Below, piece by piece: positions 11,601 to 21,839 of a DNA stretch of 64,000 nucleotides. A program made the position numbers and the translations under genes. Every line of letters begins with the position of its first letter. Position 1 is the stretch's first letter. Origin of the DNA: Antedon bifida (Eukaryota > Echinodermata > Crinoidea > Comatulida > Antedonidae); NCBI GenBank assembly GCA_963402885.1, contig OY727099.1, positions 17,751,001 through 17,815,000 on the forward strand. Direction: 5' to 3'. The notes beneath the pieces were generated by a model that made no database searches, had not been told where the DNA came from, and was given only the letters and a program-made list of their open reading frames with translations.

Positions 11601-14600
11601 CAGTTGGAGTTGTATGTCAAATTCTGTAAACCAAACAGTTTCCAAAAAAAAAGAAAACATTGCATCAGGAATTTGGCATTGGTAGCTATATATGGAGGGA
11701 AGTCAATGGACACTTTGCTGCAAAATTTCATTTCGTGAGTCTTTATTACCAGGTATAGCAGTGAATAGGAAATACTCTTCAACCCACAGACTAGGGATGG
11801 AAAGTATTGATGACAAATTTACTACCAGCACCAGAGAAACTATTAAAGTTGATTAGATGTACCTGTAAATAAGGTTGTAGTAAAATGAATTGCAGTTGCA
11901 GAAAATATGATTTGGACTGCTGCTCCACTATTTTTTAAGAATGCCACGGCATCAGCACATGCTCAATTCCCCACCAATAGATGGAGGATGAGATACTGAC
12001 AAGATGAAAGTGAAATTACCGCATTTATTTGAATAAATGCCCTTGGTGGTTGATTTTTAAGGAGGGTAGTGGGGGCGTGTAATCGTCGTGAGGAGTTTAT
12101 TCGGAGAGGCGTTTATTTTTGTGGGTGTAATGTGGTAACATGTATAATCAAATAAATACACCCTTTAGATATGAACAAACAACATCATCATGTCATTCAG
12201 TGAATTTGATGTGTTAAAAGACAGTGTTGTGTATAATATGCATGTGGCGGGACGTACATTCGAGGAAATAAATTCAAAATGATGTCCGATGGGGGCGGGG
12301 GAGGGGGTGCGGTGGCGTAGGTTATTCAAAATGATGTTCTATGGAGAGGGGGGGGGGGGCGTTTATTCGATTTTTCTAAATGTAGCGTTTATCCGAATAA
12401 ATACGGTAATAGATTGTGGCACAAGGATTTTCCCGACGAGGGAGGGGGGGGGAGAGAGCGCAGCTAGCATCAATTGGCTGGGCCATCAATGGGAGCGCAC
12501 CCAGAAGTTCCGACAATATTACCGGTAAAGGGTAGTTTTACTCACTTTTAAAAATGAAAATCCTTGAAACAGCACTCAATGGGGTATTGTTTTATATTAG
12601 GAAATATCATCATATTGTCTACATAAAAAATAGCCAATTGGGGAGAGGGGATGGGGGGACGGACAGACTCCCTCACCCTTCCCATATGATCTCCCATCCC
12701 TATACCCCTCCCCACTGGCACCACCAATGTTGTAATATATTGTTATAACAGTACAAATGTAAATGAACTGATTTATTATTAGACACCGTAATCCTATGCA
12801 TTAAGCATAGGAAGGACTGCGTTTTATATATTATAACAATAGGGATATATCTAGATACTTAAACATTTGTTTTTCGGCCATTTTCTAATTAACAGTACTT
12901 AAAATAATGTGTTTATTGTAGCTCAGTTCTTCAAAATTGTAAAGAAATATATAAACCATTGTAAAAACTGTTATAAAGTGGTAATTAGATCTATCATTTA
13001 TGTTTTTTTGTCCTTTTTAAGGAATTTTCGCCATTGGCGGCCATTTTGTTTAAAAAAACCTATTTCCCCAACCTGGATTTTTCTAGACTTTTAGTATGTT
13101 CATATAGGGACCTTATAGAAATGCATTGTGGTGAAATAAATTCTGTTGCAATTTTTTCAACCATATTTCATAGTTTTCCTGTACTATATAGCTTGCGTAC
13201 GATGTTCGTACGCTACCGCTCTTACCAGCTAGGCCTACAAAACTAAGCCAAACTAAGATAGGCCTAGAAACGTCTACGAGAGAACTTTCGACGCGAGTGC
13301 ATTGTTTTTCTCTTTTTAGTCGCGAGCAAAACGCGACTCTATAGCTCACTATGTCGGGCGGTCGGTCGGTAAACACTAACTCAAATTTGCGCACGCGACT
13401 GGGCCAGCCATAATCAACCTTAATATAACGAACATTTAAAACAAGAAATGACCTGGTTTAATGTTTTTAAAGTTATATACTGCATATGCATTATTTTTAC
13501 AAAACGTCAAAAATTGCAGGTCTAGTCAACAACATCGAGAGAAAAAGAGTAGGCCTACAGTACTCCAATCTGCACTGCGACAGTGCGAACGTGCGAACGT
13601 GCGCGATGCATCAGGCAGTGTGTTTTGACGTATGACGTCATGAGCTTAGTCATGCATCTTGAATATTCATGATAAATGCACATCCTCTATAGTTTCTGCC
13701 TTAACCAAATAGGAAAACAAATAATGCAACCGGTTGATAGTAATTCACCGCGCTCTTACCGGAGCATGCGCAAAGCCGCTGGAGCATGCGCAAAGCATTG
13801 TTGTTACGCTGTCCGGGCTTCTTCCGGTAAAATTCTGGATTCAACGATTTATAGTTCACTTACTCTTTATCGTGTGACCCACAATCGTCCAATCAAATGA
13901 CAGGAATCTATTTAGGTGTTAATAATACATTTTAAAGTTTGATTCGATTGATTTTGGAACGAAATTTTGTAGTAACTCATCCCATAACTACGTCTTAATG
14001 TAGAAATAATAAATAGTATGAATAATATTAACAAAAAAATTAAACAAGTTATTTTATACATGATGCTGTCCATACTTATCTTACTTATGTATGGAGGATG
14101 TTAAACAGGTCTTCACTTTTCGTTAGACATGTTACTTTATACTAATATAGGCCTACCGTATTGATTTACTGTACAGTTATTTTTATTGCATAGCAATACC
14201 AGGAATACGAAGAAACCAACAAGCAATCATCAACCAGGATTAAACTTACGTTGAACAGCAAACAGCAACTTCGCCGTAACAAGTGCACGTTATGCAGTGA
14301 TCATCATTTCTAGTTGTCCATTGCTCACCAGATGTATACAGATTTCCTTCGTTGTCTTTACATCCTGCTATAATGTACATACAAAAATAATACCATGGCA
14401 GTTCATCTATTATGGTGATACTATCAACATAATTTAACTTTGTATTACTAACATGTAATTTCGTAAACTTTGACGAAAGTAAAGTCTAGTCTGTTGTGAT
14501 CCGAAGATAATGCTTTTTTTCAATAAAGATAATTGTATTACTGTACAAGTGAACCCCCTGGAATTTTCCAAATGACACATGTCAAACTCGTTTTCACGTT

Positions 14601-16163
14601 ATTTCTTTATTCATCAAAGTGTACAAAGTTTCACAGCATTTAGTAATTTATTAGTAATATTATTATTATATTATAGCTATGTCATCTATATTTAAAGTTT
14701 CTATAAATGGATACATATATTTATAGGCCATGTAACCTTTTTTAATTTTTACCCTTATATTTTATCTCTAATTTTTAGTTTTATAATTAAATTATACAAA
14801 ATTATTATTGTTTCTTTCATTGCTGATTGTGAATCTATGTAATTTTTACTCTTTACGACTCTACAGCTCACTATGTCGGTCGGTCGGTCGGTAAACACTA
14901 ACTTTATATGGCCTTTTCTTGATATCAGTTTCATCTAGCTAAGTCAATTTATTACAGTATATTCCTTATGGCCAGTGGTTATGTTTTCACGGTGCGCAAT
15001 CGAAAATTACGCGGTCTACGCACGATTTAACGAAATCACGTTTGTAATCATATCTTCAGAAGCATGAATCACAATTAAATAAAATTTGGTACTCAAAAAT
15101 TTCAGGTCATATTTCATTATATGGCAATACAATTACGTGCGCAGTGCATATAACGCATGCGTACGCGCGCCTAATATTTTCGATGAAATTAGAGTACGTT
15201 TCAGGAAATTTTAAGCGTTAAAAAAATTGCCTTAAGTGCGCAGATTTTTGCACGCGCACTGCTCGTTAAACCTTAATATGCACTTTTTTTGCCCGATTTC
15301 TGTTTTACAACATTTCTAATATCATCAAGAATCTCCATGTAGGGCTTTCTTTTTCCAGCCCTTGGTTTTCTCCTCTTTCCACCTGATAATCTATACCTTC
15401 TCCTTTAAAGCAAATTGCAGCATCCACTGTAGTATTTTTACTCTACTCAACAGCTCACTATGTCGGTCGGTTGGTCGGATGGTTGGTCGGTCGGTTGGTC
15501 GGTAAACACTAACTCAACTTTGAGCACGCGACTGCAGCCATTTATATGGCCTTATTTTATGGCTTTACACAAAACGCGGACGGGCGATTGAGCGGAAACT
15601 CCGTCTCGATAGATACCGGATTCTAGCTGGGACAAGCTAAATTGTATCTCTAATTTTTAGTTCTAAATTAAATTATACAAAAGTATTGTACTGTTTCTTT
15701 CATCGCTGATTGTGAAGCAGTCATACAGTAGGCCAGTCAGCCACTTCGTCTCAACCGGTCCTGCTCTTATAATTTCTCTTACACTGATGTGTACAAGGTT
15801 TTAATGTTTATATTCATGGATAAATTAGGTTAACCATTAACATTCAATAGAAGCTTTAAGGTCAATTTACACAGACAAGTGACAACGGTAATCTATAAGG
15901 GTAAGCGGAATTAAAAAACATAGAATCTATGTTATTTTTTATGACTTTACACAAAACGCGGACGGGCGATTGAGCGGAAACTCCGTCTCGATAGGTACCG
16001 GATTCTAGCTGGGACAAGCTACGCGGTTTTCCACTTACCTCTACCGCTCGCCTGTGTAAATTGGCCTTTGGGCATACTCACGTTGTTGAACACACGCTGC
16101 ATCAACCTTGAACATAACAACATATAACACAGCTACAACAAGAAGTACATTCAACCGATTCAT
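8524..16163 (-). CDS. MSMB-like: Beta-microseminoprotein (PSP94)-like secreted protein, gene A
   Basis: Three minus-strand coding exons (16163-16082, 14367-14250, 8653-8524) join in frame with GT/AG borders, phase 1 then phase 2, giving 109 residues. Exon 1 encodes a signal peptide (MNRLNVLLVVAVLYVVMFKV, cleavage probably near DAA-C). Exon 2 encodes the first cysteine module: GCKDNEGN, a GEQW turn, CITCTCY, then CCS. Exon 3 encodes YPDHCADIFDKDKCVHH and SDPCKKC. This order (CxDxxG, WxT, CxTCTC, CC, then DxC, DxC and VVEKxDP-like) is that of beta-microseminoproteins; human MSMB is 94 residues mature. The mature protein has 11 cysteines, one more than the human pattern. In vertebrates these are secreted fluid proteins that bind CRISP-type partners; the role here is unknown. 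Paralogue B lies 5.5 kb away in the same orientation. Confidence 0.88.
8826..9150 (-). repeat. Dispersed repeat family X, copy 2
   Basis: Inverted partner of 5968-6290. It ends immediately before the hairpin at 9157-9204. Non-coding. Confidence 0.75.
9157..9204. repeat. Near-perfect hairpin
   Basis: CACACTTTAACGGTAACGT and ACGTTACCG(TTTTTAA)GTGTG arms of about 20 bp face each other across a few bases. They may be two transposon ends joined head to head or a short foldback relic. A second small hairpin (GAAAGATGAAA/TTTCATCTTTC) lies at 9233-9264. Confidence 0.6.
9265..10160. other. Intronic AT-rich DNA, gene A intron 2
   Basis: No exon-like or element-like signal was recognised. Confidence 0.4.
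10570..11100 (-). pseudogene. Relic of a PIN/FEN-like multicopy gene family, copy 1
   Basis: Broken minus-strand reading contains LFIHGIHGCDTTSYLFGIGK (about 11045-10985), then IGSYILYGG, then WIENTLQPTDWGMESYKW (about 10745-10695). The HxxxGCDTxSxxxGxGK block and the NTLxPTxWGW block also occur in the better-preserved copy at 52566-53258. Several stops and frameshifts show it is dead. The acidic motifs suggest a PIN/XPG-like nuclease fold, but this is inferred. Confidence 0.7.
11530..12000 (+). pseudogene. Relic of the same PIN/FEN-like family, copy 2 (inverted)
   Basis: Plus-strand reading with frame breaks gives FGLGKGVGLQ, a CKPN-like stretch, LALVAIYGGKSMDTL (about 11670-11715) and the CACGGCATCAGCACATGC stretch near the end. 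It is the inverted partner of copy 1, roughly 70% identical by eye. The family-diagnostic GKGV and LYGG segments survive, but there is no continuous frame. Confidence 0.65.
12000..12790. repeat. G-rich repeat DNA with GTTTATTCGAATAAA palindromic termini
   Basis: Several copies of a short palindromic motif (TTTATTTGAATAAATGCC, GCGTTTATCCGAATAAATACGGTA) alternate with long G runs (12290-12460). The same motif occurs at about 6655-6680 and 42478-42508, so it is a dispersed MITE-like terminus. No gene. Confidence 0.55.
13306..13415 (+). repeat. (TCGG)n-containing repeat family T, short copy
   Basis: It contains the family core: AGTCGCG...CGCGACTCTATAGCTCACTATGTCGG, then a TCGG run, then TAAACACTAACTCAAATTTG and CACGCGACTG. 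Other copies lie near 14.85, 15.43, 23.82, 24.4, 49.0 (inverted) and 60.1 kb (inverted). Confidence 0.75.
13560..13800. promoter_or_regulatory. CpG-rich promoter-like island within gene A intron 2
   Basis: A local GC/CpG-rich patch in AT-rich DNA. It holds a perfect CRE palindrome TGACGTCA (13633-13640) and two tandem 20-bp units GGAGCATGCGCAAAGC (13761, 13781) that contain the GCATGCGC core of NRF1 sites. No first exon could be assigned, so its role is speculative. Confidence 0.35.
14250..14367 (-). CDS. MSMB-like: Gene A coding exon 2
   Basis: Acceptor ATTATAG and donor GTAAGT. It enters in phase 1 and leaves in phase 2. It encodes CKDNEGNLYTSGEQW and the CxxCxC...CC cluster diagnostic of the family. 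Confidence 0.87.
14840..15320 (+). repeat. Repeat family T, long copy
   Basis: TCGG run followed by about 400 bp (CTTGATATCAGTTT...TTGCCCGATTTCTGTTTT). It aligns along its length with 23920-24345 and with the reverse complement of 49070-49480. Non-coding. Confidence 0.8.
15430..15560 (+). repeat. Repeat family T, short copy
   Basis: CAGCTCACTATGTCGG with a TCGG/TTGG run, then TAAACACTAACTCAA and GCACGCGACTGCAGCC. Confidence 0.75.
15858..16068. mobile_element. MITE with 15-bp terminal inverted repeats
   Basis: Ends AAGGTCAATTTACAC and GTGTAAATTGGCCTT are inverted copies with one mismatch, bounding a 211-bp element just downstream of gene A exon 1. Part of its interior (ACAAAACGCGGACGGGCGATTG...GGGACAAGCT) recurs at 15568-15640, so a second, truncated copy sits beside it. 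No transposase; class unknown. Confidence 0.75.
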
Positions 16164-16176
16164 CTTGGTATCAAAT
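16082..16176 (-). CDS. MSMB-like: Gene A first coding exon (signal peptide)
   Basis: ATG at 16163-16161, donor GTGAGT. It encodes a 20-plus-residue hydrophobic leader followed by the first cysteine. A short 5' UTR (16176-16164) precedes it after a TTTTCGATAG acceptor. Confidence 0.85.
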
Positions 16177-16179
16177 CTA

Positions 16180-16925
16180 TCGAAAACAATCATGATGCAA
16201 CCTTTTTGTAGAAACGTTCACCACATAATTGCAAACATGTTTATGACTATAGAAAGATGACCACTACTGTAGGGTTTAACATGACTGATTGTATTACAGA
16301 GGATAATAAATTAATAATTTTGATATTAACGTTTGATCATTAATAAGTGAGTGTTAATTGCAACAACACACATTAATTAATGAAAATCACAGAGTGATGA
16401 TGAGAAGCCCTAAAAAGCACATTTTGTATTTAAGAAAAAGGTAACACAAAATGGTAACACAAATAGATAGAAAATGCAGAAAACCATTTTCAATTACAAA
16501 CAAAATCAGAACCTAGAGATATGATAGATTGGTTAAATAAATGAAAATTGATGATGATGATTTGGATAGTTTAGAAATTGGTATAGGTTGTTAAGCGAGG
16601 AATATGCTGTTAATATGGATAATACGGTACTCATAGAAACAAACCACTGAGTATAACAATTAAATGCTGAAGATGATTTCAAAATAATGAAGACGGCTAC
16701 AGTATAGTAATAAACAGTAAATTGTATGATATAGAAGGAGGTGAAGGAGACAATGATTGTTACAATGATGATAATTGACTAGTGTAAAACGAAATAATGA
16801 AAACGAGACGAAGAAAGAACAAGATGGCCATGGATCAAAAAGATGATTATTAACACGTACATACTTACAATATGTTTTCTCAGAGACAATCATATACAAA
16901 CTGAGAAGATGTATGTAAGGAGCTC
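16180..16925. other. Gene A first intron, no further feature
   Basis: AT-rich DNA between the non-coding first exon and the signal-peptide exon. Nothing recognised. Confidence 0.4.
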
Positions 16926-16927
16926 AC

Positions 16928-16978
16928 CTTTATATTTGCCATCGACTTGTATTCTTGCCATTATATTAATCTTTTATA
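16928..16978 (-). promoter_or_regulatory. Gene A TATA box and putative non-coding first exon
   Basis: TATAAAAG on the minus strand (16978-16971) lies 50 nt upstream of a GTGAGC donor (16927). With a start about 30 nt past the TATA, a 5' UTR exon of about 20 nt (16928-16948) would result, spliced to the TTTTCGATAG acceptor ahead of the signal-peptide exon. The arrangement copies that of gene B. Confidence 0.5.
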
Positions 16979-16984
16979 CATACA

Positions 16985-18990
16985 AAATATAGAAATCAAA
17001 CACAGCTGGTAATTTCTAAACCTACATCCTTTACACGAAACCTTTTGCAAAGTATATTGTTATATTGTTTATTTAATTTGGGTCTACGTTATGAAACCAG
17101 AGTGACCAGTGATTTATTTATTTATTCAAGATACAGTGTATCAAAACACCAATACAAGATCGCCATATAATATAACATTTTATTTACATAAAATTAATTA
17201 TATTGAACATAAGAAACCAAACATATTTATATATTATTTAAATGACATTTAAAGGCTAAAGTATTACAACTAAAAATGTCGATGTAAAGAAATATTCAAA
17301 AGCGTTATTGAAATGTATTTATTTCCCTTAAATTTGTAACTATTAATGGATATGGCAAGGTATACTATTATTAACTATAAGTATTATTATAAGTATTAGT
17401 TCGAAATCGTGAGTAGGCTATTTATGTTACAGAATGTATCGTATTAGTTTTGAATTAGAATTCTGTGAACTTTTTTTGTGATTTAAACGTGTTGGAGTGG
17501 TGCAATTTGACAGCCACAGTTGTCTAATGGTGTGGTGTTATAAAACAAATTTGAACTTTGAATTTTTAAACTGTATTTATTGTTGTTGTTGTTATTATTA
17601 TTGTTATTGTTAACACGATTCATTTTATAAATAATTTTAATCGACTATGACAGTGACAGTTTCAGCAAAGTATTAAATCGCAAATGTTTTATTATTCGTA
17701 TATTATTTATAAAACATGAAAACAAATATTTCAATACTGAGTGGATAAAAGACTTTATTTAAAAATTGTTTCTCTTTGCACCCATCCTCTTCCCCATCCC
17801 CTAACTCTAATGTTACATACAAAACACGAATTTGGTTTATTTAAATTTGACTCAAAAATTTGGGGATTTCTAGGGTGCTAATTTTAGTTGACTACAAACG
17901 AATCACCGTGTCTATTTATTCGTTCCTGTGGTACGTACATTTGAAATCGCCATTGTTTTAACGCAGAAATTACTGTGTATTCGAGAACCATCTGTGGGTA
18001 CGACCTAGATGGTATGCTTGCTTGGCTCGCGTACCATCTAGTTAACAAAATACACATTATTCGGCGGGCTGTGCCTGCAATATTTTACCAGTTCATGAAA
18101 ACACTTTATTATTAATATTAATTATAATAAATAATTTTAATATTTTGACATAATGGTAATCGAAATTCATTACTGTTTCTAAAATTGTAAGATTTATGAT
18201 TATGTACTCGTTTTGTTTAAGTCGAATTATATACTCTCATATTTCTTTCATACTGTATGTATTTTTAGGGTTAAATGACTTATTACTATCATATTTACAA
18301 TATATAATTTTTTTCCATAAATGACTTTAATATTTGTTTGATTATTAGATCAGTTTAAATGTATATTGTTTTTAGTAATTTTAAAGATTCTATTCTAATT
18401 ACATTATTATGCTACTATTTGTTTATCATTTTATTTATTTTCAGAAGAGTTTGTTTGTTTATATAATGGCATACAAAACTGAGGAACGTGTTAGTAATAT
18501 GAACAGTTACGCACGATTTCCACTGATGTACATTATGAGATTAAAACTGAAGAACGTATTCAATTGTTAATAGCAAGTCCAATAATGCATATAGGCCTAA
18601 TAGAATTGTTGTTTGATACACGATAGAAAATTAACACAGAAACAGCAAGCGGAACAATTAACAGTAACAAAAAAGTTGTTAGTTTCATTGTTGCCATTAT
18701 TTTCATAAATATGTTATTTTATTCATTTTAATAATAATTCATCGTGTAATTGACACCTCGCTGTTGGATATATGCTTAAGTAAAATACCAAGAGAGAAAC
18801 GTTATTGATAACCAATCACAATCGTTTTATTATTTTTTTACCTCCGCCAAGGAGGTATATGTAATCGATCGCGTGAGTCTGTTTGTCTGTTAGCAGGATT
18901 ACTCAGTTAGTCAGTTAGTAAGTTATTGTTATAAGTAAACAGAAATAGCATTTCCTCGAGAATTACTTGTCCAAACAACTTGGCTGGTTA
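16985..18990. other. Intergenic DNA between genes A and B
   Basis: AT-rich. It holds a possible LINE 3' tail (TTTATTTATTTATTC, 17112-17127), a CGAGAACCATC...CCATCTAG transposon-border-like motif (17981-18042), and the dispersed hairpin CCTCCGCCAAGGAGG (18841-18855). No gene recognised. Confidence 0.4.
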
Positions 18991-19510
18991 CATAACCTTT
19001 ACACCGTTTCCATATGCCCATTCTACAGTCCACAGAACGTCTCAGGACTGTTTTTCCGGAACCACCCATTATTGCATTTCGTAGACCTCCCAACCTTCGT
19101 GATATATTAGTAAGATCCAAATTTAAGAGTGAAATTAACTCTCATGACAGCAAAAATTTGGGCAGTCACCTTTGTGGCAAATCTTGCAAATCTTGTTCAT
19201 TGGTTTATTCTACTGAAAAATTTAAGAGTAACCAAACTGGCCGCATTTTTCGGATAAGACAATCAATTAATTGTCTAACCAAAAACGTCATTTATCTCAT
19301 ATACTGTAATATTTGTGGCAAACAGTACGTCGGGGAAACAAAAAACACTCTCCGTATGAGAATGACACAACACAGAAAATTTGAAACAGAAACATCATTT
19401 GGCTCAATCCTCCGTACAGCAAGAACGTAAAGACTAAATATCGGACACAAATTTTTACATTTAGTGGATGAGTGTTTCCCACAAGGCCATAAGCTCCGAA
19501 AGATGTTCAA
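18990..19510 (+). pseudogene. Penelope-like retroelement, C-terminal GIY-YIG fragment
   Basis: The plus-strand frame from 19014 reads FRRPPNLRDILVRSK, then a cysteine cluster (CGKSCKSC), then VIYLIYCNICGKQYVGET and LRMRMTQHR. This is the linker plus GIY-YIG endonuclease of Penelope-like elements. The reverse transcriptase is missing and the frame degrades after 19430. It is a different lineage from the Penelope-like copy at 60.4-61.9 kb. Confidence 0.8.
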
Positions 19511-19639
19511 TATAGGAACACACTAAAACTTAGTTATAGTTGAATGCCGAATATTGATAGCATAATTAGCTCGCACAATAAATATGTGCTGGGAAATAAA
19601 TTAACACCTCTAAACAATAACAATTGCACCGTAAAGAGT

Positions 19640-19930
19640 GAATGCTCACTCCCTCTCATTGATTACAACCCCAAGAAATTTGACGTTTTTCTTTTGTTCT
19701 AATGTAGTGTTATTCATTTTCAATTCAATGTTGGTTGTAATAATACGCCTTTGGGCAGTTTTAAAGATTACGTAATTTGTTTTGCTGGTGTTTAATAAAA
19801 GTGTATTAGCTTTGAACCACATATTAATTCTACCTAGTTCCACATTCATTGTGTTTGCCAATACGTTCAGGTTATTTCCATACTTGAACCCTGTTGTATC
19901 ATCGGCAAAGCTAATTAATTAAATTTGTGT
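19640..19930 (-). pseudogene. LINE reverse-transcriptase fragment
   Basis: Minus-strand reading ISFADDTTGF (RT motif C, YADD-type) is followed by WFKANTLLLNTSKTNYVIF and KNVKFLGVVI. This is the standard palm-to-thumb order of non-LTR RTs. Only about 95 residues remain. Confidence 0.8.
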
Positions 19931-19934
19931 TTAA

Positions 19935-21620
19935 ATTTATAGAGAAATGGTTGATTGCTGTACGATCATTCAAGTTGATTCAGGTATTAATCGTTTGTAA
20001 TGACGTTTAATTAATTGTATTGTTCTTAATGGTAACCAGTTTGTACACAGTGAGGTTGTGTTTAATTATAGTGGTAATACAGTGGTAAAGTGAAGTTATA
20101 AACTGATTGTTATTGAAATTATGTAACGCTTATTTGTATATTTTCAGGGTTTTCCTTCGTTCTCTTTATTTTCTGAGTAACGTTGATTCGTGCACAATAC
20201 ATGGTATGGTAACGGCAATCAACAACTTGTTGTCTTTCTGTTGGTCTTGATATTGTATTCATTTGAGCCAAGCCTCGCACGCTTGATACCCGGGGAGCAA
20301 ACTTCCAAATGAATCCGGGCATGGTCTCACGTACCACGACAAATATCATAATAATAATCAAAATGATAATAATGATGATATTCATGATGATGATGATGAT
20401 GCTGCTGCTGCTGCTGCTGAGCAAAGTATACATTTTCCTCTACAACAAACATATTCATCTACTCATTGGTTGTAGATTAAATTAAACGTTAATAGTGTAA
20501 TTTTGGCTTATCCTTTTAGAGCTAATATCATAATTATCACAATTTTAGTTTATCCACATGAGACTTTGGTGCCTTGAGGATTTCAATTTCAAACATCGTA
20601 CAACTATTGCTATTGATTTTAAGATGTTGAAAAACAAATTACTCCCCTTGCACAAACTCGGAAGTGTTAAGCCGGATCTTCCCATCGCGTATTTCCTTAA
20701 GAACTACTTCAGTTTATCGGATTTCTTGGAATAAAATCATATAAGTTGGGTTTCTTTTTTTTAATATGTACAGATATGTCCATTGTCAATTGTAGTAGTT
20801 CACGTCAACTTTTAATATAGTTTATTATAATATGTGGCTAAACATTTCTCTATGCATAAATCCAATATAATAATGTTACAATCCTAAGTATTACTTACGT
20901 CGGTCAATCTGGTATTTTCTAAATTTGTGAATTTTCAGGTTCAAGTAATTTATAACATTTTACGTTTATTATTAAGTAACCTTTTTTTTTTAAATGATTC
21001 AAAGAAACAAAATACTAATGTAATGTATAGATCAAAAATGTATTAAATAATATTTAGGCCTATCGCATAATATACAATCTATGATAATTTAATTAATTGA
21101 TATAAAAAATCATTATACCCAACTACTATCTCCGTTTCTTATGCAGAACATCATTTGAATAAAAGAACAAATCACACATAATCAAACATCGTATACTCTA
21201 TCTCTAACCATTTTTTCAATCTTCTATCGACTAAAGCCGAAGTATAGTCGTTATCTCGGGACCGTTCTATGGCCACCACCAGGTAGGCTTACTTCATTAA
21301 GGCTTCTATGAATGGATGTACTGGTTGGGAGCAGGAACGCTAGTAGACCAAACCCAGTACCGTTTTGATTACGATCAATCGGGAAATTACCTCCTCACGA
21401 TGAAAATTGGCTGTCATATTTGTACGTTGAATATTGCTAATTGATGAGAAACCATAGTAATAATAATAATCAATTATAATTTTATTTCAATATTTCCAAT
21501 TACATTTTTGTAACTGTTTTTTCTTGTCTCAGATTAAAGGATAAATAATTAATTTGAAGAATTGACATTTAGTTCCTTGATTTAAGCTCTTGAATAGCAC
21601 ATACAGTACATTTTGAATAT
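19935..21620. other. Intergenic DNA with (ATG/GCT) microsatellite
   Basis: A (GAT)n(GCT)n run at about 20380-20420 lies beside a less AT-rich 200-bp segment (20150-20340) that is open on the minus strand but unlike any family known to me. The rest shows nothing. Confidence 0.35.
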
Positions 21621-21628
21621 TAAACATT

Positions 21629-21634
21629 TTTAAT
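21629..21634 (-). terminator. Polyadenylation signal ATTAAA, gene B
   Basis: The common ATTAAA variant on the minus strand, about 76 nt after the gene B stop. Confidence 0.45.
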
Positions 21635-21709
21635 AAAATCTTTTTACAAGAAAAAAACAGTTTAAAAAAAGAAGCTGGAGTTTCTTGAAATTTACAAGAT
21701 TAGGCCTAC

Positions 21710-21839
21710 TTATTTTCCAACAGCAGCTATTGGTCCAGAACATGGTTTGCATGGGTCTGACTTTTCGACGACGTGATGAACGCAATTCTGGTTATCAAAG
21801 ATGTCAACACAGTGCTCTGGGTAACGAGAAATATAACCT
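21710..21839 (-). CDS. MSMB-like: Gene B coding exon 3 with stop
   Basis: Acceptor TTTTTAG. It starts in phase 2, encodes the C-terminal disulfide module and ends GK-TAA at 21710. Confidence 0.9.

Larger units (their letters stand above)
10165..13190. repeat. 3-kb long inverted repeat inside gene A intron 2
   Basis: The left arm (10165-11000) and right arm (11530-12000 plus 12790-13190) are inverted copies. The outer parts share GTACAGGAAA, GGTTGAAAAAATTGCAACAG, GCATTTCTATAAGGTCCC and AACAAAATGGCCGCCAATGG. The inner parts share GGAAAAGGTGTT, GGCATTGGTAGCTATATA, ACTCTTCAACCCACAGACT and CACGGCATCAGCACATGC. The right arm has been split by about 790 bp of G-rich repeat DNA (12000-12790). As it lies in an intron, the transcript could fold into a long imperfect hairpin. 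Confidence 0.8.

Noticed and set aside
12289-12748. G-rich plus-strand open frames
   Set aside because: Low-complexity G runs give Gly/Arg/Trp-rich translations; no conserved motif.
16660-16899. Minus-strand 79-codon frame as the gene A N-terminus
   Set aside because: It begins inside the first intron, past the GTGAGC donor, and has no family resemblance. The signal-peptide exon at 16082-16163 fits better.
18841-18855. CCTCCGCCAAGGAGG hairpin as a regulatory RNA element
   Set aside because: From memory it is part of a widely dispersed repeat in several animals; no transcript context here.
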